Shown here: positions 16,737-25,516 of the stretch, piece after piece
Numbering within the stretch: position 1 is the stretch's first letter
Layout: each line of letters starts with the position of its first letter
Assembly: GCF_000746025.2 (NCBI RefSeq)
Contig: NZ_CP045798.1
Span: 3,517,501-3,581,500, forward strand
Reading direction: 5' to 3'
Length of the DNA stretch: 64,000 nucleotides
DNA from: Thermanaerosceptrum fracticalcis
GTDB lineage: Bacteria; Bacillota; Peptococcia; DRI-13
The notes under the pieces: model-generated
Database searches by the model: none
Told to the model about the DNA's origin: nothing
What the model saw: only the letters and a program-made list of their open reading frames with translations
Made by a program: the position numbers and the translations under genes

Positions 16737-17906
16737 ATGGAGTTTTGGCAGGCTATACGTTTAGGTATTAGTGGCATCATGGGGAACAAACTCCGTTCCT
16801 TTTTAACCATGCTGGGTGTTATTCTTGGTGTCTCGGCTGTCATCATCCTGGTAGCCCTGGCTGAAGGATCAACCCAGCAGGTGTCGGAACGCATCCAGAG
16901 CATGGGCTCTAACCTTCTTTCCGTGTCCATCAGAGGTAGGGGAAATACGGGTTATCTGAGCTATGAAGAGGTATTAAAGTGGGAGGCTTATGAAGGGGTA
17001 AGTAAGGTAGCCCCCAGTATCTCCACCCAGGTTCAGGCCAAATTTGGCAATAAAACGAAAGATGTTAATATTGAGGGCACCAACCATTCCTATCACGAGG
17101 TACGGAATACCCATGTGGTCATGGGGCGGGAGCTTACTGCCATCGATGTGGAGTTCCGGGAAAAGGTGGCTGTAATTGGAGCCAATGTGGCTAAGGAACT
17201 GTTTGGTGAGTTTAATCCCCTGGGAGAACATATTAAGTTGAGAGGTATTAACTACCGCGTCATCGGTGTTCTGGAAACCAAGGGAAGCACCATTGGAGGC
17301 TCCAGTGACGATGCTGTCCTCATTCCTTTAACCTCGGCGGAACGCTTTGTAGGTACCCGGGGTATCCGGCGTGTTTATGTCCAGGCGGAAAATCCCGAGA
17401 CTGTGGACCAGGTTGTGGCCAAATTGACTGAATTTCTCACGGACAAGTACAAAGACCCTGATAATTTCAGCGTCTTTAACCAGACGGAAATGCTGCAAAC
17501 CGTTAACCAGGTAACCAGTATGCTCACTATTATGTTAGGGGGCATAGCAGGGATTGCCCTTCTGGTTGGGGGAATCGGCATTATGAATATTATGCTGGTG
17601 ACCGTAACCGAACGGACCAGGGAAATTGGCATCCGTAAAGCCATTGGCGCTAAAAAACGGCACATCCTTTACCAGTTCCTGGTAGAGGCAGTGGTCATCA
17701 GTTCGGTAGGAGGAGTTATCGGTATTTTCCTGGGAGTAGGTATTGCCAAGCTGATTTCTGTCTTTACCTCAATAGCTATAAAATTCTCAGTGCCTGTGAT
17801 TGTTATTGCTTTTTCCTTTGCTGTCCTGGTAGGAATTGTTTTTGGTGTTTACCCGGCCAACAAAGCGGCCAGGCTAAATCCCATTGAGGCCTTGCGTTAT
17901 GAGTAG
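16737..17906 (+). CDS. ABC transporter permease (MacB/FtsX family)
   Basis: A 389-residue permease. The first helix ([24 protein letters not shown]) is followed by a ~220-residue extracytoplasmic domain. Three C-terminal helices, including [38 protein letters not shown], carry the family signature. The ATG at 16737 lies directly after the ATPase stop codon. It completes the adaptor-ATPase-permease set, and the final helix ends NPIEALRYE, as is common in this family. Confidence 0.94.
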   Translation: MEFWQAIRLGISGIMGNKLRSFLTMLGVILGVSAVIILVALAEGSTQQVSERIQSMGSNLLSVSIRGRGNTGYLSYEEVLKWEAYEGVSKVAPSISTQVQAKFGNKTKDVNIEGTNHSYHEVRNTHVVMGRELTAIDVEFREKVAVIGANVAKELFGEFNPLGEHIKLRGINYRVIGVLETKGSTIGGSSDDAVLIPLTSAERFVGTRGIRRVYVQAENPETVDQVVAKLTEFLTDKYKDPDNFSVFNQTEMLQTVNQVTSMLTIMLGGIAGIALLVGGIGIMNIMLVTVTERTREIGIRKAIGAKKRHILYQFLVEAVVISSVGGVIGIFLGVGIAKLISVFTSIAIKFSVPVIVIAFSFAVLVGIVFGVYPANKAARLNPIEALRYE

Positions 17907-17948
17907 AATTGCGGGGTTACCAATAAACTTTTGAAGGAGGCGGGTTTC

Positions 17949-18095
17949 ATGACCTACAGCTCTTTCTGGGTAATTTTTTCGACTCTGGTTGTTATCCTGG
18001 TCGCGGTTATCTGGAAATATTCACCCAGATTTGCCGGTAACAAAACTTACAGGCTTAAGAACAGTGGAAAATACAAACTCCAGTATAAACGGTAA
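17949..18095 (+). CDS. Small single-pass membrane protein (48 residues)
   Basis: The peptide starts MTYSSFWVIF and has one predicted helix (IFSTLVVILVAVIWKY) and a basic, tyrosine-rich tail ending KYKLQYKR. AAGGAGGCGGG precedes the ATG with good spacing, and it follows the permease by 42 bases in the same operon. Its stop codon abuts the next start. I do not recognise a family. It may be a small accessory subunit of the exporter or an anchor for the His-rich peptide. Confidence 0.6.
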   Translation: MTYSSFWVIFSTLVVILVAVIWKYSPRFAGNKTYRLKNSGKYKLQYKR

Positions 18096-18314
18096 ATGGT
18101 TCTGGGTGCTTACTTGCTGTTGAAGGAAGAACATGACCATGAACATTTATACGAAGTCGTGGAACATGAACATCGCCATTGTCACAATGATGGACACCAT
18201 ACACATTATCACCCGGGCCAAAGTAATGCGGAGCATTCTCACCGGCATGTTCACGAAGCAATGAGACATATTTATCCCCATACACCGGATTTTCAACACC
18301 GGCATCAGCATTAG
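18096..18314 (+). CDS. Histidine-rich small protein (20 His in 72 residues)
   Basis: The ATG at 18096 immediately follows the preceding stop codon and has no ribosome binding site of its own, so translation is probably coupled. The protein has a short hydrophobic start (MVLGAYLLLK) and then HDHEH, HEHRHCH, HHTHYH, HSHRHVH and HRHQH clusters to the end, with a single Cys. This suggests binding of Zn, Ni, Co or Cu. I do not recognise a named family. As last gene of the exporter operon it could store or present metal, or protect against it. An intrinsic terminator follows at 18382. Confidence 0.65.
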   Translation: MVLGAYLLLKEEHDHEHLYEVVEHEHRHCHNDGHHTHYHPGQSNAEHSHRHVHEAMRHIYPHTPDFQHRHQH

Positions 18315-18381
18315 TTAGATTACGGGATAAAAATTTCTCTGATTCCCATCCTTTTTTTATCGGGTATAGTATGCCAATAGA

Positions 18382-18420
18382 GGCGTCTCTGACTGGTGTC
18401 GGAGATGCCTTCTTTTATTT
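18382..18420 (+). terminator. Terminator of the exporter operon
   Basis: An 8-9 bp stem (GGCGTCTC paired with GAGATGCC, one G-U pair) is followed by TTCTTTTATTT, ending the adaptor-ABC-small-protein operon. Confidence 0.65.
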
Positions 18421-18653
18421 GATGGGAATTAAGTTTTCCAAAAAGTAGATTAGATTAGGTACACTTAGTGGTTGGAGTAAGGTAAATATCTTTTTATCAA
18501 CAACGGAATAAAGCATTGAAACTACGAAGATTTACGTTATAATAAACTTAAGGGTTTAAAATAATACACTAATGTTCAATATAATGTACTTACCCGAATA
18601 TTCATCTTTGATATATAATTTAAGTAGAAAATGAAACACGGAGTAGGAGAAAT
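18421..18653. other. AT-rich intergenic region upstream of iclR
   Basis: No gene seen. The stretch is AT rich and should hold the promoter of the IclR-type gene (for example TATAATAAAC at about 18537), but no clear -35/-10 pair stands out. Confidence 0.4.
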
Positions 18654-19415
18654 ATGACGAAAAAAATCCCGTATCAAGTTCCCGCAGTGGATAGGACCCT
18701 GGACATCCTGGAATACCTCAGTAAAAACCAGCAGGCTTCGTTGACTCAGATTTATCAAGACCTGGACCTGGCTAAAAGTACTACTTACGGTATTCTTTTA
18801 ACCCTGGAAAACCGCGGCTACATTCGTAAAGATGTCTCCGGGCGCTTCCAGCTTGGCCTAAAACTGTATGAGCTGGGTACCATGGCCCTGGGGCATGTTG
18901 ACTTTGTTAAAGAAGCTTTACCCATTATGGAAGACCTGGCAAAAAAAACAGGACTTACCTGTAATCTGGGTGTTCTGGAAGGAGATGCCGGTGTATATAT
19001 TGAAAAAGTGGATGCGCCAAGCCCTATCCGGCTTAATTCCTGGAAAGGGAAGAGATTGGCTCTGCACTGCACAGCCCTGGGTAAGGTTCTCTTAGCCTAT
19101 AAAAGTCTTCCCGAGATTGTGGATGCTCTGGAAAGAATACCGCTGGCTGCCAATACTGAACATACCATAACCGATAAAGAAACACTCCTCAATGAACTGC
19201 TGCAGGTAAGACGCAAAGGTTATGCTCTGGATAATCAGGAGAATGAGGAGGATATTACCTGTATTGCAGCGCCGATTTTTGACCACGCGGGTAAGACTGT
19301 AGCGGCTGTCAGTCTCTCAGGTTTAACCACCTGGATGACTCCTGAAAAAATCAGTGGCTTAACGGAAATTCTTATTCCAGCCTGTGAAGCTATTTCCAAG
19401 CGCATCGGCGGTTAA
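18654..19415 (+). CDS. IclR-family transcriptional regulator
   Basis: A 253-residue regulator. The N-terminal winged helix (~10-75) includes LDILEYLSKNQQASLTQIYQDLDLAKSTTYGIL. The IclR effector domain (~85-250) contains GLTCNLGVLEGDAGVYIEKVD, LHCTALGKVLLA and the C-terminal CIAAPIFDHAGKTVAAVSLSG. Such proteins bind small carboxylates and repress or activate nearby catabolic genes. It lies 128 bases upstream of iorA on the same strand and is the probable regulator of the 19.5-28.0 kb operon. The ATG is preceded by TAGGAG. Confidence 0.92.
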   Translation: MTKKIPYQVPAVDRTLDILEYLSKNQQASLTQIYQDLDLAKSTTYGILLTLENRGYIRKDVSGRFQLGLKLYELGTMALGHVDFVKEALPIMEDLAKKTGLTCNLGVLEGDAGVYIEKVDAPSPIRLNSWKGKRLALHCTALGKVLLAYKSLPEIVDALERIPLAANTEHTITDKETLLNELLQVRRKGYALDNQENEEDITCIAAPIFDHAGKTVAAVSLSGLTTWMTPEKISGLTEILIPACEAISKRIGG

Positions 19416-19460
19416 AGAAAACCCGGGTTGGTGGAAAAAAATTTATAAACCTTGTCTTGG

Positions 19461-19484
19461 AGATACGGTCTTTTAGACGTATCT
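19461..19484 (+). promoter_or_regulatory. Inverted repeat overlapping the iorA promoter, candidate IclR operator
   Basis: AGATAC and GTATCT arms with inner GTC/GAC pairs form a 24-base dyad. It overlaps the -35 position expected for the TATAAT at 19499-19504. A weak attenuator for the iclR transcript is the alternative reading. Confidence 0.4.
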
Positions 19485-19543
19485 TTCCATATAGTCATTA
19501 TAATAAACAGAAGTTTTATCTACAAAACGAAAGGAGTTGTCTC

Positions 19544-21361
19544 ATGTCTACGAAGGAATTTGTGATGGGGAACGAGGCTATAGCTTTGGCGGCGAAAGAA
19601 GCTGGGGTCTCCGTGGTGGCAGGTTACCCCGGAACTCCTGCTTCCGAAATCATCGATGCCAGTTTAAGTCATGGTATCTACGCCGAATGGTCAACCAACG
19701 AAAAACATGCTTTTGAGGTGGCAACAGGTGCATCCTTATGCAATCAACGGGCTATGGCCGTTATGAAGCATAATGGGACCAACGTGGTCACTGACTTTCT
19801 GATGCATGTTAACTTTACGGGTGTTAGAGGCGGCTTGGTGCTAATTTCAGCTGACGACCCGGGAGGAAACTCCTCACAGAACGAAGAAGATACACGTATC
19901 TTGATTCACAACTATGCCCATTTGCCCGTTTTTGATCCTTCTTCTATCCAGGAAGCTAAAGAAATGACCAAAAAAGCTTTCGAACTTTCCGAACAGACGG
20001 AATTAGTATTTGCCCTGCGTCCCGTGATGCGGATCTGTCATGCCCGGGGTATTGTGGAAAAAGAAGATGTTACATACCAAAAGAAACCGGTGGAGTTTAA
20101 GAATGACAGAAGCCGCTTTGTAATGTCTGCCGTGGTAGAAAAAGAACATGGCGGAGTTTTACGCCCCATCATTCGTCACCGCTGGCTGAATCAAAAACAA
20201 AATGAACTGAAAGAGATTATGGAAAACCTGCCCTTTAATCACATTGAAAAAGCCGATGGTGAAGTGGGTTACGTCGGCTGCGGTATTGGCTACAGCTATT
20301 TGAAGGAAGCGGAAAGTATTTTGGATAAAAAGCTGCCTGTTTTGAAACTCACCACACTTCCTTTACCCGAGAAAAAGGTTATAGAATTTGTTTCTAATTA
20401 TAAGAAGATTGTTATATTCGAAGAACTGGAGCCTGTTGTGGAAAACCTCATCAAGGGAATCTGTTATGACAAAGGCATTCAAGTGGAAATCTTAGGCAGG
20501 AAGACCTTCTTACCTGCAGAAGGAGAGCTCTCAACAGGTTTAATTCTGAAAGCTATTGAGAGTGCGGAAGCCAACAAAGCAATGCCTAAGGAAGCCCAGA
20601 GCACTTATATTCCGGCCCGTGTTAGAACCCAATGTGTAGGCTGCAGCCACCGCGGTTTACTCTATGCCTTAAAGTCGGTTGTACGCAGGACTGGCGCTGT
20701 GGTAACAGGCGATATTGGTTGTCACGATGCCGGAAGTTTCCAACCCATGAACCTTCAGTCTACTATTTACTGTATGGGTTCTTCTATCCCCATGGCTTAC
20801 GGGATAAAAGCAGGTGGATACGAGAAACCAGTTATAGCCATGATCGGTGACTCTACCTTCTTCCATAATGGCTTAACGGGTTTGGCCAGCGCTATTTTCA
20901 ATAAAGCTAATATCACAGTTATTATTGCCGATAACTCTACCACTGCCATGACCGGTTTCCAACCTCACCCCGGCAGCGAAACTAATGTCAGAGGCGAACA
21001 ATTCCAGGCCATTGATCCTGCCTCTGTAGCAGCAGTTATGGGGGCCAAAACCTATATATGTAATCCCTATAACGTAGAAGAAACTAAGAAGCTATTAGCT
21101 GAGGTAGTAAAAGAAGAAGGGGTTAAAGTTGTCATAGCCCGTGCGTTGTGTTACCTCAAGTTCTCCCGGGAAGGCAGAGTATCCTTTGAAGCGAGAAAAG
21201 TAACTGTTGACCATGAGGTATGTAACGGTTGTAAGATTTGTGTTTCCGATTTTGGCTGTCCTGCTATTACCATCGTTGACGGTAAGGCCAGGATCGACCA
21301 GGATAGTTGTAATGGTTGCGGAGTCTGCGTATCTGTATGTGCGAGGGGGGCAATGAAATAA
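19544..21361 (+). CDS. iorA: Indolepyruvate ferredoxin oxidoreductase, alpha subunit
   Basis: A 605-residue thiamine-pyrophosphate enzyme subunit. The N-terminal pyrimidine-binding domain has VVAGYPGTPASEI. The C-terminal TPP domain has VTGDIGCHDAG, MIGDSTFFHNGLTGL and NSTTAMTGFQPHPG. Two 4Fe-4S sites close the protein (CNGCKIC...GCP and CNGCGVCVSVC). The enzyme decarboxylates aryl-2-oxoacids to acyl-CoA and reduces ferredoxin. The ATG at 19544 has AAAGGAG upstream; an in-frame extension further upstream lacks a site. It overlaps iorB by one base. Confidence 0.94.
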   Translation: MSTKEFVMGNEAIALAAKEAGVSVVAGYPGTPASEIIDASLSHGIYAEWSTNEKHAFEVATGASLCNQRAMAVMKHNGTNVVTDFLMHVNFTGVRGGLVLISADDPGGNSSQNEEDTRILIHNYAHLPVFDPSSIQEAKEMTKKAFELSEQTELVFALRPVMRICHARGIVEKEDVTYQKKPVEFKNDRSRFVMSAVVEKEHGGVLRPIIRHRWLNQKQNELKEIMENLPFNHIEKADGEVGYVGCGIGYSYLKEAESILDKKLPVLKLTTLPLPEKKVIEFVSNYKKIVIFEELEPVVENLIKGICYDKGIQVEILGRKTFLPAEGELSTGLILKAIESAEANKAMPKEAQSTYIPARVRTQCVGCSHRGLLYALKSVVRRTGAVVTGDIGCHDAGSFQPMNLQSTIYCMGSSIPMAYGIKAGGYEKPVIAMIGDSTFFHNGLTGLASAIFNKANITVIIADNSTTAMTGFQPHPGSETNVRGEQFQAIDPASVAAVMGAKTYICNPYNVEETKKLLAEVVKEEGVKVVIARALCYLKFSREGRVSFEARKVTVDHEVCNGCKICVSDFGCPAITIVDGKARIDQDSCNGCGVCVSVCARGAMK

Positions 21362-21945
21362 TGAAGCTTGATATTGTAATTGCTGGTGTAGGCGGACAAG
21401 GAAACATTCTGGCCTCTGAAGTTTTGGCCCAGTGTGCCATGGATAAGGGGTACAACGTACTGAGTACTGAAACGAAAGGTGCGGCCCAAAGGGGAGGCTC
21501 TGTAGTATCCCACCTGAGGATTTCCGACAGTGATATTTATGCTCCCCTGGTTCCTGTTGGTCAGGCCGATATCCTGCTGGGTTTTGAACCCCTGGAAGCC
21601 ATGCGTAATGCCAAACTCTTAAACAGTAAAGGCAAGTTTATTATTAACCAAGAACCCGTACAGACTGTTCTCAGCAACATGGGAGCCGATGTTTATCCTC
21701 CCTTAAGTGAACTGGAAGCAGCGGTGAAAGCGGTATGTCCCCACGGCTATTTTGTTAACGCAACCCAGGCGGCTAAAGAGTTGGGGTCTACCTTACTTAC
21801 TAACGTCATTATGTTGGGAGCTTTCAGTAAGGTAACGGATATCTTTACACCTGAGGTGATTTTGGCCAAACTGCTGAGCCTTGTGAACGAAAAATTCCAC
21901 GAAGATGACAAGGCAGCATTTGCAGCTGGGCAAAAACTAGTCTAA
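21361..21945 (+). CDS. iorB: Indolepyruvate ferredoxin oxidoreductase, beta subunit
   Basis: A 194-residue subunit of the 2-oxoacid:ferredoxin oxidoreductase gamma-type fold. It opens IVIAGVGGQGNILASEVLAQ and continues ETKGAAQRGGSVVSHLRIS, the family hallmark. The start overlaps the iorA stop (TAATG), so subunits are made together. It forms the IorAB complex for arylpyruvate oxidation. In this operon it could supply acyl-CoA plus reduced ferredoxin to the downstream enzymes. Confidence 0.94.
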   Translation: MKLDIVIAGVGGQGNILASEVLAQCAMDKGYNVLSTETKGAAQRGGSVVSHLRISDSDIYAPLVPVGQADILLGFEPLEAMRNAKLLNSKGKFIINQEPVQTVLSNMGADVYPPLSELEAAVKAVCPHGYFVNATQAAKELGSTLLTNVIMLGAFSKVTDIFTPEVILAKLLSLVNEKFHEDDKAAFAAGQKLV

Positions 21946-22013
21946 GATTTAGATTTTTGTAAGAAAAAATAAAAAAGTAGGGTTTGCCGGAATTTTAAAA
22001 AAGGAGGAATTTT

Positions 22014-23471
22014 GTGAAAACGGCGCAGGAGTATATAGACAGTATTAAGAAGCTTAAGCTCAACGCCTATGCCATGGGCAAGAAAATCGATTGTCCTGCC
22101 GAACATCCCCTGATCAGGCCTTCTCTTAATGCCGCAGCCATGACTTATGAGTTGGCCCAGGATCCCCAATACCAGGACCTGATGACGGCTGTTTCTCATC
22201 TCACGGGGAAACGCATTAACCGCTTTACCCATCTTCATCAGAGTACGGATGATCTCGTAAAAAAAGTGAAGATGCAGCGTCTCCTAGGGCAAAAGACAGG
22301 TACCTGTTTTCAGCGCTGTGTAGGCATGGATGCCATCAATGCCCTGGGCAGTACTACTTTTGAGATTGACAAGGCTATGGGTACTAATTACCATGAGAGA
22401 TTCAACAAGTTCTTATTGCACCTTCAGGAAAATGACCTGATGTGCGATGGCGCTATGACTGACCCCAAAGGTGACCGCGGCAAACGTCCCAGTGAACAGG
22501 AAGATCCCGATGTTTTCCTTCATGTCGTAGAGAAAAAAGCTGACGGCATCATTGTGCGAGGGGCCAAATGTCATCAAACAGGGGCTTTGAACTCTCACGA
22601 AATCCTGGTAATGCCTACCATGGCTATGCGCCAGGAAGATGCAGACTATGCCGTATCTTTTGCCGTGCCCACTGATACCCCAGGTATCACTTATATCCTG
22701 GGCCGCCAGGCTTCCGATACCCGCAAGATGGAAGGCGGCAGTATCGATGTGGGGAATGCCCGTTTCGGCGGTCAAGAGTGCCTGGTCGTTTTTGATAATG
22801 TCTTTGTTCCCTGGGAACGGGTCTTCATGTACAAGGAATATAAATTTGCCGGTATGCTGGTAGAACGCTTCGCTGGATATCACCGGCAGAGTTACGGCGG
22901 CTGCAAGGTAGGGGTAGGTGACGTCCTCATCGGGGCGGTGGCTAATCTTGCCGATTATCAGGGTGTGGCCAATGCCTCTCATATTAAAGACAAAATTGTG
23001 GAAATGATTCACCTCAATGAAACGCTTCACGCGTGCGGCCTGGCCTGCTCTACAGAAGGCAAACCTACTGCCTCCGGTACATACTTGATTGATTTATTGA
23101 TGGCTAACGTCTGTAAGCTGAATGTAACAAGATTCCCCTATGAAATTGCCCGGATTGCCGAAGATATTGCCGGCGGTCTCATGGTTACCCTGCCCTCTGA
23201 GCATGACTACCGTAATCCCGAGACAGCCCATTATATAGAGAAATACCTTCGGGGAATAAGCGGTTTAGCCACCGAATGCCGCCTGAGAATGCTCCGCCTG
23301 GTAGAGAACATTACCATCGGCGCTGCCGCAGTAGCTTACCGGACAGAATCCATGCATGGCGCCGGTCCCCCGCAAGCCATGAGGGTTATGATTGCCAGGC
23401 AGGCTAACCTTGATGAGAAGAAACAGTTTGCCAAGGATTTGGCCGGAGTGACTGACCTGGAAAAGAAATAG
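22014..23471 (+). CDS. abfD: 4-hydroxybutyryl-CoA dehydratase-like protein (AbfD family)
   Basis: A 485-residue [4Fe-4S]/FAD dehydratase of the AbfD family. Known cluster ligands and catalytic residues of the Clostridium enzyme are matched with a constant offset: C98-x3-C102, H290 and C297 as ligands, with Y294, K298 and T189 in the active site (motif YHRQSYGGCK). TDPKGDRGKRPSEQ is also kept. The reference reaction is 4-hydroxybutyryl-CoA to crotonyl-CoA, with vinylacetyl-CoA isomerase activity. The start is the GTG after GGAGGAATTTT. No CoA-transferase or 4-hydroxybutyrate dehydrogenase gene is nearby, so the substrate here is an inference. Confidence 0.85.
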   Translation: MKTAQEYIDSIKKLKLNAYAMGKKIDCPAEHPLIRPSLNAAAMTYELAQDPQYQDLMTAVSHLTGKRINRFTHLHQSTDDLVKKVKMQRLLGQKTGTCFQRCVGMDAINALGSTTFEIDKAMGTNYHERFNKFLLHLQENDLMCDGAMTDPKGDRGKRPSEQEDPDVFLHVVEKKADGIIVRGAKCHQTGALNSHEILVMPTMAMRQEDADYAVSFAVPTDTPGITYILGRQASDTRKMEGGSIDVGNARFGGQECLVVFDNVFVPWERVFMYKEYKFAGMLVERFAGYHRQSYGGCKVGVGDVLIGAVANLADYQGVANASHIKDKIVEMIHLNETLHACGLACSTEGKPTASGTYLIDLLMANVCKLNVTRFPYEIARIAEDIAGGLMVTLPSEHDYRNPETAHYIEKYLRGISGLATECRLRMLRLVENITIGAAAVAYRTESMHGAGPPQAMRVMIARQANLDEKKQFAKDLAGVTDLEKK

Positions 23472-23515
23472 TTTAAGCCACAAATAGTCATCAATTTTAA
23501 GGAGGTAAGAAGTTA

Positions 23516-24652
23516 ATGTATCCTTTTACTGAAGAGCAAATCCTTATCAGGAACATGGCCAAAGAATTTGCCGAGACAGTGGTAGCCCCCAGAGCTGCAG
23601 AAATTGATAAGAAGCATGAATTCCCCAGTGACATTGTGGCGCAAATGGCGGAACTCAACCTCATGGGCATTCCTTATCCCGAAGAATATGGCGGCGCTGC
23701 CGGGGACTATCTCAGCTACATTATGGTTGTAGAAGAACTGTCTAAAGCCTGTGCTTCAACAGGTATTATCCTGGCTACCCATACTTCTTTGGGAATCTGG
23801 CCTATCTATAAGTACGGTACTCCCGAGCAAAAGGAAAAGTATATTAAGCCCCTGGCTACCGGCGAAAAATTAGGAGCCTTCTGCCTTACCGAACCTAACG
23901 CCGGCACTGATGCCGCCAGTCAGCAGACAGTAGCCGTACTCGATGGGGACTACTATATTCTCAACGGTTCCAAGTGTTTTATTACCAACGGCGGTTATGC
24001 CAGCACTTACATAGTTTTTGCCATGACAGACAAGAGCAAAGGTGTCAAAGGTATCAGCGCCTTTATCGTGGAAAAGGACTTTCCCGGTTTTGCCGTAGGC
24101 CAGTTTGAAGACAAGTTGGGCATTCACGGTTCTGCAACCGCCGAAATCATTTTCAAAGATTGCAAAGTACCCAAAGAAAACCTCCTGGGTAAAGAAGGTG
24201 AAGGCTTTAAGATTGCCATGACTACCCTGGACGGAGGCAGGATTGGTGTTGCCGCCCAGGCTTTAGGTATTGCCCAGGCTGCTTATGAGGCGGCTTTGAA
24301 ATATGCCAAGGAAAGGCACCAGTTCGGCAAACCCATCAGCGCCAACCAGGCCATCCAGTTTATGCTGGCCGACATGGCTACCCAGATCCAGGCAGCCCGT
24401 CACCTGGTCTACCATGCCGCTTTCCTCAAGGGTAGTGACCAGCCTCATACTAAGGAAGCTTCCATGGCTAAATTACATGCCTCCGAAACCGCTATGCAGG
24501 TAACGATTAAAGCCGTACAGATCCATGGCGGTCACGGTTACACCACGAACTACCCCGTGGAACGCCATCTGCGGGATGCCAAGATTACCGAAATCTACGA
24601 AGGAACTTCAGAAGTGCAGCGTATGGTCATTGCCTCTAATATTTTACGGTAA
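23516..24652 (+). CDS. Acyl-CoA dehydrogenase (short-chain/butyryl-CoA type)
   Basis: A 378-residue FAD enzyme. Motifs are FCLTEPNAGTDAASQ, the flavin-binding YILNGSKCFITNGG, FGKPISANQAIQFMLADM and the C-terminal EIYEGTSEVQRMVIASNIL with the catalytic Glu. Length is standard. GGAGGTAAGA precedes the ATG. It lies between an AbfD-like dehydratase and etf/fix genes, which suggests it interconverts an enoyl-CoA and acyl-CoA using electron transfer flavoprotein. Confidence 0.93.
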   Translation: MYPFTEEQILIRNMAKEFAETVVAPRAAEIDKKHEFPSDIVAQMAELNLMGIPYPEEYGGAAGDYLSYIMVVEELSKACASTGIILATHTSLGIWPIYKYGTPEQKEKYIKPLATGEKLGAFCLTEPNAGTDAASQQTVAVLDGDYYILNGSKCFITNGGYASTYIVFAMTDKSKGVKGISAFIVEKDFPGFAVGQFEDKLGIHGSATAEIIFKDCKVPKENLLGKEGEGFKIAMTTLDGGRIGVAAQALGIAQAAYEAALKYAKERHQFGKPISANQAIQFMLADMATQIQAARHLVYHAAFLKGSDQPHTKEASMAKLHASETAMQVTIKAVQIHGGHGYTTNYPVERHLRDAKITEIYEGTSEVQRMVIASNILR

Positions 24653-24667
24653 TCAAAAGAAAAAAAG

Positions 24668-24697
24668 GTTTTCGGTCAGCCCAGGCTGGCCGAAAAC
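24668..24697 (+). promoter_or_regulatory. Strong intergenic hairpin between acd and etfB
   Basis: A 14-bp nearly perfect stem (GTTTTCGG and CAGCC arms) with a two-base loop and no U tract lies 15 bases after the acyl-CoA dehydrogenase stop. It may stabilise or process the mRNA so the two halves of the operon are expressed at different levels, or act as a weak terminator. Confidence 0.5.
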
Positions 24698-24718
24698 TTA
24701 GTTGCGGAGGAGAGGAAT

Positions 24719-25501
24719 ATGCCCAACATAATTGCCTGTTACAAATGGGTTATCGATGAAGCCGACATCAAAGTGGATGCAAAGACCCGGGAGCTCCAAT
24801 TCGACCGGGTCAACTACAAAATCAGCGAATACGACCGTAACGCCATTGAAGAAGCGGTCAAAATCTGTGAAGCTCAGGGAGGAGAGGTTATAGCCCTGAC
24901 AGCCGGTACGGAAAAAGCCAGGGCTTCCTTAAAAGATGCTCTTTCCCGGGGGCCTGCCCAGGCTATCTATGTGAATGATGAGCTTTTAGGCAATGCTGAT
25001 GCCTTTATCACCGCCCGTGTCCTGGCCAAAGCTGTGGCCAAGGTGCCTGATTATCAAATGATTATCTGCGGCGAAGGTTCCAGCGACCAGTACAACCAGC
25101 AGGTAGGCCCCCAGTTGGCCGCTCTCTTAGGAATTCCCGCCATTACCTTTGTCAACAAACTTACCGTCTTACCCGATAAAGTAGTGGCCGAGCGCAAACT
25201 GGAAGACGGCATCGAAGTGGTGGAGGCCGCTTATCCTGTCCTCGTCACCGTTCTGCCCGACATTAACAAGGCCCGTATTCCCAGCCTTAAACAGATCCTG
25301 GGCGCCAGCAAAAAACCGGTCAAGGAGATTAAACTTCCGGAACTGGTACTTACGCCAGAAGAACTCAAACCCCGTTTTAAGGTAGCCAGTACCTTAGCTT
25401 ACGTCATGGCCAGGAAACAGCAGAGAATCACCGGTGACAGCATAAACGAAATGGCAGAAAAAGCAGCGGCTGCACTAATCAAAGAAGGCGTCGTGGGTTA
25501 G
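24719..25501 (+). CDS. fixA: Electron transfer flavoprotein beta subunit (FixA-like)
   Basis: A 260-residue ETF beta subunit. It begins IIACYKWVIDEADIKVD and carries the AMP/flavin-binding region IICGEGSSDQYNQQVGPQLAALLG. The closely linked FixB, FixC and FixX homologues place it in the FixABCX type of bifurcating ETF. In that type, NADH oxidation drives ferredoxin and quinone or flavoprotein reduction. It may also accept electrons from the acyl-CoA dehydrogenase just upstream. GCGGAGGAGAGG precedes the ATG. Confidence 0.92.
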   Translation: MPNIIACYKWVIDEADIKVDAKTRELQFDRVNYKISEYDRNAIEEAVKICEAQGGEVIALTAGTEKARASLKDALSRGPAQAIYVNDELLGNADAFITARVLAKAVAKVPDYQMIICGEGSSDQYNQQVGPQLAALLGIPAITFVNKLTVLPDKVVAERKLEDGIEVVEAAYPVLVTVLPDINKARIPSLKQILGASKKPVKEIKLPELVLTPEELKPRFKVASTLAYVMARKQQRITGDSINEMAEKAAAALIKEGVVG

Positions 25502-25516
25502 GAGGGAGGAAAAGCA

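Noticed and set aside
22413-23030. 205-codon minus-strand frame inside the abfD-like gene
   Set aside because: Same explanation: shadow of a well-supported gene on the other strand.
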